From: an uncultured Roseobacter sp.
GTDB taxonomy: Bacteria; Pseudomonadota; Alphaproteobacteria; Rhodobacterales; Rhodobacteraceae
NCBI RefSeq assembly: GCF_947495025.1
Contig: NZ_CANLXG010000002.1
Span: 744,001 to 808,000 of the forward strand
DNA length: 64,000 nt
Direction of reading: 5' to 3'
Part shown: piece by piece, positions 1 to 8,712 of the stretch
Layout of the letters: each line of letters opens with the position of its first letter
Numbering within the stretch: position 1 is the first letter of the stretch
The notes under the pieces: model-generated
Database searches by the model: none
Seen by the model: the letters and a program-made list of their open reading frames with translations, nothing else
What the model was told of the DNA's origin: nothing
Position numbers and translations under genes: made by a program

Positions 1-669
1 GGTGACACAAAGTTCGTGCGCGAACGCGAGTGGCAGATTGCGCAGTCGGTGATGTTCTGGGTCGATCAGGGTGCATCGATGCGGTTCACCAGCGACGAGG
101 CCCTGCCACAGAAAGCCGATCGCGCGCGCTTACTAGGGCTGGCTGCGGCAATACTGCTGGTGCGGGGGGGCGAACGGGTCGGGCTGACGGGCACGCTGCT
201 GCCACCCCGGCGCGGCAACACGCAGATTCTGCGCCTGGCTGAAATGTTTGTGCAGGACGCAAAGGAAGACTACAGCCCGCCGGAACATCGCGCGATGATC
301 CCCTCGGCCCGTGCCGTGTTTATCTCGGATTTTATGTGGGACGTTTCAGAAGTCCGGCTGGCGCTGACAAAAGCCGCTGACCGCGGTGTGCGCGGCGTTC
401 TGCTGCATCTGCTTGACCCGTCTGAAGAGGCCTTCCCGTTTCGGGGCCGTACAATTTTTGAGAGCGTTGGCGGCAGCCTCAGCCATGAGACACTGAAAGC
501 CAGTGAGTTGCGCGACCGGTATCTTGAACGCCTCGCCCTTCGCAAGGCCGAGCTTTCTGAACTCTGCGCTCTCACAGGGTGGCAGTACGGTCAGCATCAC
601 ACAGATAACACCGCGCTGTCCGCTCTGCTCTGGCTTTACCGGGCACTCGACACAGGCAGTGCCAGATGA
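1..669 (+). CDS. DUF58 domain protein (C-terminal part, 5' end outside window)
   Basis: This is the carboxy-terminal 222 residues of a DUF58-family protein. The frame is open to base 1 (GDTKFVREREW...), so the GTG at 16 is internal and the gene starts before the window. The stretch KFVREREWQ followed by FWVDQGASM matches the DUF58 core, in which an RExE motif precedes a VWA-like strand with a degenerate MIDAS (DxGxSM). DUF58 proteins usually follow a MoxR AAA+ ATPase and are thought to act in envelope or protein-complex maturation; that ATPase would lie upstream and cannot be seen. The stop overlaps the start of the next gene (ATGA, 666-669), which indicates translational coupling. The family call is fairly secure. 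The biochemical role is not established. Confidence 0.8.
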   Translation, partial: GDTKFVREREWQIAQSVMFWVDQGASMRFTSDEALPQKADRARLLGLAAAILLVRGGERVGLTGTLLPPRRGNTQILRLAEMFVQDAKEDYSPPEHRAMIPSARAVFISDFMWDVSEVRLALTKAADRGVRGVLLHLLDPSEEAFPFRGRTIFESVGGSLSHETLKASELRDRYLERLALRKAELSELCALTGWQYGQHHTDNTALSALLWLYRALDTGSAR

Positions 670-3449
670 CCGTACTGGGTGGCATAGGTTTCACCGCACC
701 GTGGCTGCTGATTGCACTGCTGGCGCTGCCCATACTGTGGCTTATTCTGCGCGCCGTGCCACCTGCACCGATCCGGCGTCGCTTTCCGGGTGTGGCACTG
801 CTTCTGGGACTGAAAGACGACGAAAGCGTAAGTGACCGCACGCCGTGGTGGCTGCTGTTATTGCGCATTCTGGCGGTGGCGGCAGTAATCACTGGCCTTG
901 CGGGGCCTGTGCTCAACCCCGAGGCTGAGGCGTCCCGCGGCGATGGTCCCCTGCTGATTGTTCTTGATGGCAGCTGGGGTGGCGCGACCCGCTGGACTGA
1001 ACAGTCAGAGGCCATTGAGGCACAGCTGACGCGCGCGGGCCGCGCGGGCAGGACCGTTGCCTTCCTTGACATGGCACGACCTGAGCCACCGGTTTTTCAG
1101 GCAGCAGATGTCTGGCGCAGCCGCCTGCCGGGGTTCCGCCCTGCAGCATGGCAACCCGATGCGGCACGTTCCGCGCAGGCTGTTTCTTTCGCGGATGAGC
1201 TTGGCAGCTTTGACACGATGTGGTTCAGCGATGGGCTGGACTATCCCGGCCGCACAGATGTGCTGGACGCGTTCCGGGCCGCAGGTGCTGTTGAAATTTA
1301 TCAGACTGCTGCAAACGTCGTCGCTCTCAGTCCCGCAGGCTTTGAAGACGGTGCAGTGCAGCTGACCGCGCTGCGCGCCGCAGCCGGGCCGGAACAGGAG
1401 ATTGTCATTCAGGCGCAGGGTCGTGATCCTGCCGGCAACGCATCGATCCTTGCAAGTGCCGGTGCGGTCTTCGCGTCGGGCGAGACAGAAGCAACGACAG
1501 CACTCTCCCTGCCGGCAGAACTGCGGGCACGGATCACGCGTTTCGATATCCAGGGCCAGCGCTCTGCAGGCGCCACAACCCTCGCAGATGATGCACTGCG
1601 CCGTCGCGAGGTTGCGCTGATCGCAGGCCGGGAAAGCCGTGAGGGTCTGCAACTGCTTTCCCCGCTGCACTACATCGAACAGGCACTGGCGCCCAATGCC
1701 GACCTTATCCGCGGCGCGATCAGCGATGTTCTGCCCGCTAACCCGGATGTGATCGTTCTGGCCGATGTGGCGACCCTGTCGCCTGCTGAAACCGAAGATC
1801 TGGGTACCTGGATTGACAATGGTGGTCTGCTGGTCCGCTTTGCCGGACCACGGGTCGCTGCCAGTGATATCTCGCGGATCGACGAGGACCCGATGATGCC
1901 GGTGAGACTGCGCACCGGTGGCCGCACCGTCGGCGGGGCGATGAGCTGGGGCCAGCCAAAGAGCCTCGCCCCTTTCCGCGAAAGTTCTCCTTTCTTCGGC
2001 CTGCGCATCCCGGATGATGTACAGATCACCAGCCAGGTCATGGCACAACCTGATCCGACGCTGGCCGAACGGGTGATTGCCGAACTGACGGATGGCACGC
2101 CGCTCGTCACCCGCAAGGCCCGCGAGCAGGGGCAGATTGTTCTCTTTCACATCACTGCAACAGCCGACTGGTCGACGCTTCCGCTCTCAGGTCTGTTTGT
2201 GCAGATGCTGGAACGGCTGGCTGTTTCCTCATCAGCTTCAGCGCCCGATGCATCCCAGCTGGAGGGCACCACATGGACACCCGAACAGGTGATGGACGGG
2301 TTTGGCGTGCTGTCGGACGCCGGCACTCTGCCGGGCGTGCCCGGACCTGATCTGCTGGAGGCGCCGGCAGGGCCTGACATGCAACCGGGCATCTATGCCG
2401 ATGGCGACCGGCGCCTGGCCCGTAATGTCATCGGTGCGGATACCACTCTGACGGCCGCGACCTGGCCCGCGGATATTCCAATCCGTGGGTTTGCTGTACC
2501 GCCCGAACAACCCATTGCCGGATGGCTGCTCAGCCTGTCGATCCTGTTGCTGCTTGCTGACGTTGTTGCCTCTCTGGCGCTTTCAGGCCGGCTTCTGGGC
2601 CGCGTGAACAGCAACACTGCAGCAATTGCTCTTCTCGCCCTTCTGTTCCTCCCACCCCCTGCCGCCCATGCCCAGGAAACTAACGCACAGGCCGACGCCT
2701 TTGCGCTGAATGCCACCGCAGAAATGGTTCTGGCCTACGTGATCACCGGTGACCGTCGCGTGGACGAGTTGTCAGAAGCGGGGCTGACGGGCCTTTCGCA
2801 GACGCTTTATTTCCGGACATCGGTGGAGCCTGCCGACCCGGTAGGTGTCAATCTGGAAACCGACGAGCTTGCCTTTTTCCCGATCCTGTACTGGCCGGTA
2901 ACCACCGGACAACCGCGTCCTTCGTCCGAGGCGTACGCCAAACTCAATGCATACCTGCGCTCTGGCGGCCTTATTCTGTTTGACACCCGTGATGCTGATA
3001 TCGCCCGTTTTGGGGGCGCGTCACCGAACGGGCGCAAACTGCAGGATCTTGCAGCACCGCTCGACATCCCACCGCTTGAACCATTGCCCGTTGATCATGT
3101 GCTGACGCGCACTTTCTATCTGTTGCAGGACTTTCCGGGCCGCCACACCAGCCGCGAGGTCTGGGTAGAAGCAGCCCCGCCCGATGCCGAGCAGATCGAA
3201 GGCATGCCGTTCCGCAACCTGAACGACGGTGTCACGCCCGTGGTCATTGGTGGCAACGACTGGGCGGCCGCCTGGGCCATCAATGCGAACGGCTCGCCGA
3301 TGGTACCGGTCGGCAGGGGCTTTACCGGAGAGCGTCAGCGCGAACTGGCCTACCGGTTTGGCATCAACCTTGTGATGCATGTGCTGACGGGCAACTACAA
3401 ATCCGACCAGGTCCATGTGCCTGCCCTGCTTGACAGGCTCGGCCAGTGA
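666..3449 (+). CDS. BatA-domain / DUF4159 membrane protein
   Basis: This is a 927-residue integral membrane protein. The N-terminus has the BatA-type aerotolerance layout: two hydrophobic segments (about 8-27 and 60-82) around a basic loop containing RRRFPGVALL. A long extracytoplasmic region follows, then two more hydrophobic segments near 610-635 and 650-668. The last roughly 240 residues form a DUF4159 domain, recognisable from LAYVITGDRRVDE, the ELAFFPILYWPV stretch and LRSGGLILFDTRD; this fold resembles a class I glutamine amidotransferase without its catalytic residues. The start overlaps the DUF58 gene by 4 bp and the stop overlaps the next gene by 4 bp, so the three are one translational unit. 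Such MoxR/DUF58/DUF4159 sets are common in Rhodobacterales, but their substrate is unknown. Confidence 0.85.
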   Translation: MTVLGGIGFTAPWLLIALLALPILWLILRAVPPAPIRRRFPGVALLLGLKDDESVSDRTPWWLLLLRILAVAAVITGLAGPVLNPEAEASRGDGPLLIVLDGSWGGATRWTEQSEAIEAQLTRAGRAGRTVAFLDMARPEPPVFQAADVWRSRLPGFRPAAWQPDAARSAQAVSFADELGSFDTMWFSDGLDYPGRTDVLDAFRAAGAVEIYQTAANVVALSPAGFEDGAVQLTALRAAAGPEQEIVIQAQGRDPAGNASILASAGAVFASGETEATTALSLPAELRARITRFDIQGQRSAGATTLADDALRRREVALIAGRESREGLQLLSPLHYIEQALAPNADLIRGAISDVLPANPDVIVLADVATLSPAETEDLGTWIDNGGLLVRFAGPRVAASDISRIDEDPMMPVRLRTGGRTVGGAMSWGQPKSLAPFRESSPFFGLRIPDDVQITSQVMAQPDPTLAERVIAELTDGTPLVTRKAREQGQIVLFHITATADWSTLPLSGLFVQMLERLAVSSSASAPDASQLEGTTWTPEQVMDGFGVLSDAGTLPGVPGPDLLEAPAGPDMQPGIYADGDRRLARNVIGADTTLTAATWPADIPIRGFAVPPEQPIAGWLLSLSILLLLADVVASLALSGRLLGRVNSNTAAIALLALLFLPPPAAHAQETNAQADAFALNATAEMVLAYVITGDRRVDELSEAGLTGLSQTLYFRTSVEPADPVGVNLETDELAFFPILYWPVTTGQPRPSSEAYAKLNAYLRSGGLILFDTRDADIARFGGASPNGRKLQDLAAPLDIPPLEPLPVDHVLTRTFYLLQDFPGRHTSREVWVEAAPPDAEQIEGMPFRNLNDGVTPVVIGGNDWAAAWAINANGSPMVPVGRGFTGERQRELAYRFGINLVMHVLTGNYKSDQVHVPALLDRLGQ

Positions 3450-5488
3450 CGGGGACAGTCATATTTGACCCGCTCATCCCCTGGGCGATGGTCACCATGG
3501 TGGCGGTCATTGCGACGATTTCTGTCGTGCTCGCGGCGCTCCGTGGCCTCAATGGCTGGGCGCTTCGGGGGCTGGCAGCTGCCGTCGTACTCGGTGCGCT
3601 CTGTAATCCGTCGTATCAGCAGGAAGACCGCGCGCCGCTCACCGATATTGTGGTGATGCTGGAAGACGAAAGCGCCAGCCAGCAGTTGTCAGACCGTCCC
3701 GAGCAGACAGTCAGCGCCGCCGATGAACTGGCCGCCAGGATCGGGGCGCGCGCCAATACAGAAGTGCGGCGCGTGGCGATACCGGATGGCGAGGGCGACG
3801 CAGGTACCCAGCTGATGACCGCGTTGTCCTCGACTCTGGCCGAAGAGCCGCGCGCGCGCATTGCCGGCATTATTGCCCTGAGCGACGGGCGGGTGCATGA
3901 CGCAGACCTGCCGGTAAATCTGCCGGCACCGATGCACCTGCTGATGACAGGAAAGGAGACCGACTGGGACCGTCGCCTGTCGATCCGCAATGCCCCCGCC
4001 TTTGCCATTATCGGAGAGCCCGTCACACTGACGCTGCGCGTCGAGGATATGGGTGCCGCCCCTGCGGGCTCGGTTATCGCTCCGCTGCTGATCTCCGTCG
4101 ACGGGGCTGAGCCTCAGGAGTTTCAGGTTCCGCTGGGGCAGGACATCGAGCTGCCGGTCACCCTGCCGCATGGCGGTCGCAATGTTATCGAGTTCACCGT
4201 CCCCACCGCCGATGGCGAACTGACCGACCGCAACAACAAAGCGCTCATTCAGATGAACGGCGTGCGCGACAGGCTCCGCGTACTGCTGGTCTCGGGGGAA
4301 CCCCACCCTGGTGGACGCACCTGGCGCAACCTGCTGAAATCAGACAGCTCGGTGGATCTGGTGCATTTCACCATTCTGCGCCCACCCGAAAAACAGGACG
4401 GCGTACCGGTCAGCGAACTGTCTCTGATCGCCTTTCCGACACGGGAACTGTTTCTGGAAAAGATCGATGATTTCGACCTGATCATTTTTGACCGCTATAA
4501 ACGCCGCGGCATCCTGCCCTCGCTCTATCTTGATAACGTGGCCAGTTATATTCGCGCCGGCGGTGCCGTACTGGTGGCAGCTGGTCCTGATTTCGCGGGT
4601 GCTGACAGCCTTTTCCGGTCGCCTCTCGGCTCTGTTCTGCCCGGCGCACCGACGGCGCGCGTCGTGGATCAGCCATACCGGCCAACCGTCACAGATCTCG
4701 GCGAGCGCCACCCTGTCAGCACGGGCCTGCCGGGCGGTGGCGACTGGGGGCGCTGGCTGCGCCAGGTCGAGATTACGAGCACAACGGGCCACACCGTTAT
4801 GTCCGGTACAGGTGATCGTCCGCTGCTGGTGCTCGACCGCGTCGGCGCGGGGCGTGTGGCACTGCTGGCATCCGATCATGCCTGGCTGTGGAACCGTGGC
4901 TATGAGGGCGGTGGCCCCCAGCTGGAACTGCTCCGGCGGCTGGCACACTGGATGATGAAGGAGCCGGAACTTGAGGAAGAAGCGCTGACAGCCCAGGCCA
5001 CCGGCCAGACAATGCGCATCCAGCGCCGGACACTTGAAGATGACGTACCACCCCTGCGCCTGACAGATCCTTCGGGAAATGTGACCGAGCTTGAGCTGAC
5101 GGAAAGCCGGCCAGGCGTTTTCGAAACCGTTTTCGAGGGCCCCGAGATCGGGCTCTATCGTCTGGAAAATGGTGATCAGATTGCGGTCATCGGACTTGGT
5201 CCGGCAGCGCCCCGTGAATTTGAACAGACAATCTCCACTGGTGATATTCTGGCGCCCGTCATTGCCGGTGTCCGTGGTGGTGTCGTCCGCCTCGAAGACG
5301 GGTTGCCACGTCTTCGCGATGTACGCGAAGGCCGTCCCGCTGCGGGACGCGGCTGGATCGGTCTGACACCCAGGAATGCCTATGAAACGCGTGATGTGCG
5401 ACAGACGACTCTGTTGCCAGGCTGGCTGGTCCTGTTGCTCACTGCAGCGCTGATTACAACCGCATGGTTACGTGAGGGCAGACGGTAA
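3446..5488 (+). CDS. membrane protein with VWA/glutamine-amidotransferase-like domain
   Basis: This 680-residue protein closes the DUF58/DUF4159 operon. Two N-terminal membrane segments (about 10-31 and 38-54) are followed by a VWA-like strand, DIVVMLEDESAS, where a true MIDAS would read DxSxS; the motif is shifted or degenerate. The central part (about 270-490) contains LRVLLVSGEPHPGGRTW and a later FDLIIFDRY, typical of the amidotransferase-like domain in this family. A C-terminal hydrophobic segment (about 655-675) is followed by a short basic tail, so most of the protein should sit in the periplasm between membrane anchors. It probably forms a complex with the two upstream gene products. 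The function is not known. Confidence 0.78.
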   Translation: MTGTVIFDPLIPWAMVTMVAVIATISVVLAALRGLNGWALRGLAAAVVLGALCNPSYQQEDRAPLTDIVVMLEDESASQQLSDRPEQTVSAADELAARIGARANTEVRRVAIPDGEGDAGTQLMTALSSTLAEEPRARIAGIIALSDGRVHDADLPVNLPAPMHLLMTGKETDWDRRLSIRNAPAFAIIGEPVTLTLRVEDMGAAPAGSVIAPLLISVDGAEPQEFQVPLGQDIELPVTLPHGGRNVIEFTVPTADGELTDRNNKALIQMNGVRDRLRVLLVSGEPHPGGRTWRNLLKSDSSVDLVHFTILRPPEKQDGVPVSELSLIAFPTRELFLEKIDDFDLIIFDRYKRRGILPSLYLDNVASYIRAGGAVLVAAGPDFAGADSLFRSPLGSVLPGAPTARVVDQPYRPTVTDLGERHPVSTGLPGGGDWGRWLRQVEITSTTGHTVMSGTGDRPLLVLDRVGAGRVALLASDHAWLWNRGYEGGGPQLELLRRLAHWMMKEPELEEEALTAQATGQTMRIQRRTLEDDVPPLRLTDPSGNVTELELTESRPGVFETVFEGPEIGLYRLENGDQIAVIGLGPAAPREFEQTISTGDILAPVIAGVRGGVVRLEDGLPRLRDVREGRPAAGRGWIGLTPRNAYETRDVRQTTLLPGWLVLLLTAALITTAWLREGRR

Positions 5489-5618
5489 CTGCCCAGAGGT
5501 GCATTCTGACACGAAAGTTCACAGAAGCGCACCTGCAGGCCGGCCCAGATTAAGCAGTTATTCACCGTGAAGCAGCTATCACAGGCCAGTCTGCACTGAC
5601 CAACCTGCGATTGATATT

Positions 5619-7907
5619 ATGACCCTTGCCAACATTCTGGCAGAAGAACGACGCCGGCGACTTGCCGCAGAACGGCTGCTTGAGGTCAAGCAGGCCGAAC
5701 TCTTTGCGGCTAATCGCAAGCTGGGTCAGCACGCGCGCAATCTGACCGATCAGATCGTCGAGACCAGGGCCGAGGTCGCAACCGTCCGCGACGAGAACAA
5801 GCGTGTAAAATCAGATCTCAGTGCCGCACAGGAAAAGATCCAGCGTGTGGAACGCAGGCTGTGGCATTCCATCGAGACCATCAAGGACGGGTTTGCATTC
5901 TTCTCGCCTGATTTCGAGATGATCATGGCCAACCCGTCCTATCTCGCGGTTTTTGACGGCCTCGAAGAAATCAAACCGGGCGTGAGCTACGTCACGATCC
6001 TGCAGGTGCTGACAGATGAAGGTATTGTCAATACGGGCAGCATGCGTCCGGCGGACTGGCGACAATATATGATCGAGCGGATGCAATTGCCTGATCCGCC
6101 GCCCGAAGTGATCCAGCTCTGGAACGGTCAGTACATCCGCCTGCTTGATCAGCGCGGCCCGGACGGAGACATTATCTCTCTGGGGCTGAACATCACAGAA
6201 TCTGTCGAGTACGAAAAGAAACTCAAGGCCGCCCGACAGACCGCGGAGATCGCCAACCGGGCCAAGTCAGCATTCCTGGCCAATATGAGTCATGAGTTAC
6301 GTACCCCGATGAACGGCGTTGTGGGCATGGCCGACCTGCTCCTGGAGAGCGAACTGGACGAGGAACAGGAGCTGTACGTCGATACGATCAAACGGTCCGG
6401 CGAAGCGCTGCTCGTTATCATCAATGACGTGCTCGACTATTCGAAAATCGAGGCGGACCGGCTGGAACTGCATCCCGAGCCCTTTGATCTGGAAAAGGCG
6501 ATTTACGACGTCCTGACCCTGCTGCAGGCGTCTGCCCAGGACAAAGGGATCAGCCTGCTGATGGATTATGAGCCCGGCCTGACCGGCAACCTCGTGGGTG
6601 ATCCGGGCCGGATCCGCCAGGTTCTGACAAACCTCATCGGCAATGCCGTTAAATTCACCGCAGAGGGCCATGTGGTTGTGCGGGTCCGGGGGCAACCGGA
6701 TGAGAACAGCGAAACGATACGCCTCAGGGTCAGTGTCTGCGATACAGGGATCGGAATCCCCGAAGACCAGATCGATCTGATTTTTGGCGAATTCAACCAG
6801 GTTGAAAACGAACGCAACCGCCAGTTTGACGGGACCGGTCTGGGTCTGGCGATCACACAGCGGCTGGTCGGCATGATGGGTGGCCGGATCTGGGTGACTT
6901 CTGAAGAAGGCAGCGGTTCGGAATTCAGTTTCGAAGTTGATCTGAAAACGACGGGCCCCGCACTGCTCGAACCACCGGATATGGCCGATGCGTTGCGACA
7001 CGTATTGCTGGTGGACGGAACCAACGCAGAGCAGAACCATCTGTGTCAGCAGCTTGAACAGCTCGGGCTGCGGGTGACGACCTGCAATACTGCGGAAAAC
7101 GCTCTGACAAGGCTGGACGACAGCGTCGATCTGATCATGTCCGACTATGATCTGCCGGACCGGAACGGACTGTCGCTGGCCGCCGAGGTGCGCAGCGCGG
7201 GTCACAACGGGCCAGTCTATGTGATGTGCCGCAATATCGGCAACGCCCGCAAGAACCCGGACAAGGACGCATCAAACAAGCTTGTGCAGCGCCCTTTCGT
7301 GCGCAGCGACCTGCATCACTGGCTGTCTGATGAATGCTTTGGGAAGTTTGCTGTTGATAAACCTGCGCCCGTACTACCCACCTTCCGGCATAAAACAGGC
7401 ACTTCACCGACGGCGGAAGACACTCTGCCGGCCGATGACGAAGTGATGGCAGCTGAACCGTCAGAGGCAGCGCCCGAACCCGTCGAGCCCAGGAAGATGC
7501 GGGTACTGGCAGCCGAAGACAACAAAACCAACCGGCTGGTATTCTCGAAAATGGTCAAATCGCTGGACATTGATCTTGAGTTTGCCTGTGACGGCATAGA
7601 AGCCGTCGAGGCGTGGAAAACATCTGATCCGGACCTGATCTTTATGGACATCTCAATGCCACGGCTCGACGGAAAAGGAGCGGCCACCAAAATCCGTGAA
7701 CTCGAAGAAGGCAGCGGTACCCGTGTTCCGATCGTTGCACTGACCGCCCACGCGATGGCCGGCGACGAGAAGGAAATCCTCGCCGCGGGTCTGGATCACT
7801 ACATGACGAAACCGTTGCGCAAAGCCGAAATCGTGTCACGTGTTCTGGCGCACTGCCCCGCAGGCGCAGTCAGCCCCGTGCCGGAACCGGATCAGGAAGC
7901 TGGATAA
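5619..7907 (+). CDS. hybrid sensor histidine kinase (coiled coil-PAS-HisKA-HATPase-REC-REC)
   Basis: This is a 762-residue cytosolic hybrid kinase. Residues 1-85 are charged and heptad-like (coiled coil) and precede a PAS-type fold at about 85-200. The dimerisation helix carries the phospho-acceptor His225 in MSHELRTPMNG. The ATPase domain has the N box NLIGNAVKF, G1 DTGIGIP, F box FGEFNQ and G2 GTGLGLAI. Two receiver modules follow. The first (about 465-580) keeps Asp509 (SDYDLP) but has only one of the two metal-binding acidic residues (VLLVDG) and RPF where KP is expected. The second (about 628-750) is canonical, with AEDNKTN, Asp677 in MDISMP, and TKP. No membrane segment is present, so it senses an intracellular cue or a partner. 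No response regulator is adjacent. The 3' end overlaps yaaA by 16 bp in convergent orientation. Confidence 0.9.
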   Translation: MTLANILAEERRRRLAAERLLEVKQAELFAANRKLGQHARNLTDQIVETRAEVATVRDENKRVKSDLSAAQEKIQRVERRLWHSIETIKDGFAFFSPDFEMIMANPSYLAVFDGLEEIKPGVSYVTILQVLTDEGIVNTGSMRPADWRQYMIERMQLPDPPPEVIQLWNGQYIRLLDQRGPDGDIISLGLNITESVEYEKKLKAARQTAEIANRAKSAFLANMSHELRTPMNGVVGMADLLLESELDEEQELYVDTIKRSGEALLVIINDVLDYSKIEADRLELHPEPFDLEKAIYDVLTLLQASAQDKGISLLMDYEPGLTGNLVGDPGRIRQVLTNLIGNAVKFTAEGHVVVRVRGQPDENSETIRLRVSVCDTGIGIPEDQIDLIFGEFNQVENERNRQFDGTGLGLAITQRLVGMMGGRIWVTSEEGSGSEFSFEVDLKTTGPALLEPPDMADALRHVLLVDGTNAEQNHLCQQLEQLGLRVTTCNTAENALTRLDDSVDLIMSDYDLPDRNGLSLAAEVRSAGHNGPVYVMCRNIGNARKNPDKDASNKLVQRPFVRSDLHHWLSDECFGKFAVDKPAPVLPTFRHKTGTSPTAEDTLPADDEVMAAEPSEAAPEPVEPRKMRVLAAEDNKTNRLVFSKMVKSLDIDLEFACDGIEAVEAWKTSDPDLIFMDISMPRLDGKGAATKIRELEEGSGTRVPIVALTAHAMAGDEKEILAAGLDHYMTKPLRKAEIVSRVLAHCPAGAVSPVPEPDQEAG

Positions 7908-8671
7908 GGGCGCACAAAGACGGGTTTGTCTTCGACCGAAAGGTCGGCACGATAAGAATATCCACCAGTATCAAAATCCAGCAGCGCCTGAGGGTCAGTC
8001 AGCCTGTTCGTGACGATGAAACGCGCCATCGCACCCCGTGCCTTTTTGGCAAAGAAGCTCACCATTCTTGGGCCTTTGCCATCGTCTTTGTCTTCCATGA
8101 AGGCAGGCGTTATCACACGCAGCTTCAGCGCTTTGGGAGCAACGGCACCGAAATATTCCTGGCTTGCACAATTGACGAGAACTTCTGTACCGACCGTTCC
8201 GGCCTGGGCATTGAGATGCTCTGACAGGGAATCACGCCAGTAATCATAAAGACTGGTACCGCGGCGCGTTTTCAGGCGGCTGCCCATTTCCAGCCGGTAT
8301 GGCTGGATGGCATCCATCGGACGCAATATACCATAGAGGCCAGACAGAATCCGCAGGTGATCCTGAGCCCAGGCCAGATCTTCCTGCGAAAGACTGCCTG
8401 CCCCGAGGCCCTGATACGTGTCCCCGGCAAAGGCCATCACGGCCGGTCGCGTGATATCTGCGTCGGGCATTTCCTGAAATGCCTGAAACCGGTCCCGGTT
8501 AAGCCGAGCCAGATCATCGCTCAGACCCATCAGATCCCTGAGGCCGCCCAGTGTGAGATTGCGGGCCGTCCGGGCGAGACGCATGGCGTCCTTCTGGAAT
8601 AGCGGCTCTGTTGTCTGGTCAGCGCGCGCGTCCCAGTCCAGTCGTTTGGCAGGCGAAATCACCACCAGCAT
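7892..8671 (-). CDS. yaaA: peroxide stress protein YaaA (DUF328)
   Basis: This 259-residue protein matches the YaaA/DUF328 family over its usual length. It starts MLVVISPAKRLDWD, the family's hallmark N-terminus, and contains LSGLYGILRPMDAIQPYRLEMG and VNCASQEYFGAV, which are also diagnostic. In E. coli YaaA limits Fenton-type damage by lowering free iron during peroxide stress and can bind DNA. A good ribosome site (AGGAGA) lies just before the ATG. It follows recQ on the same strand with a 41-bp gap, so a shared repair or oxidative-stress transcript is plausible. The 3' end overlaps the histidine kinase gene. Confidence 0.93.
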   Translation of the reverse strand: MLVVISPAKRLDWDARADQTTEPLFQKDAMRLARTARNLTLGGLRDLMGLSDDLARLNRDRFQAFQEMPDADITRPAVMAFAGDTYQGLGAGSLSQEDLAWAQDHLRILSGLYGILRPMDAIQPYRLEMGSRLKTRRGTSLYDYWRDSLSEHLNAQAGTVGTEVLVNCASQEYFGAVAPKALKLRVITPAFMEDKDDGKGPRMVSFFAKKARGAMARFIVTNRLTDPQALLDFDTGGYSYRADLSVEDKPVFVRPYPAS

Positions 8672-8712
8672 CTGCGTCTCCTCTGTCGGCTACCCCGGTC
8701 TTTGCGCGTGAT

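Noticed and set aside
1005..2150. 381-codon open frame on the minus strand
   Set aside because: It is antisense to the BatA/DUF4159 gene and has a cysteine/arginine-rich composition typical of shadow frames.
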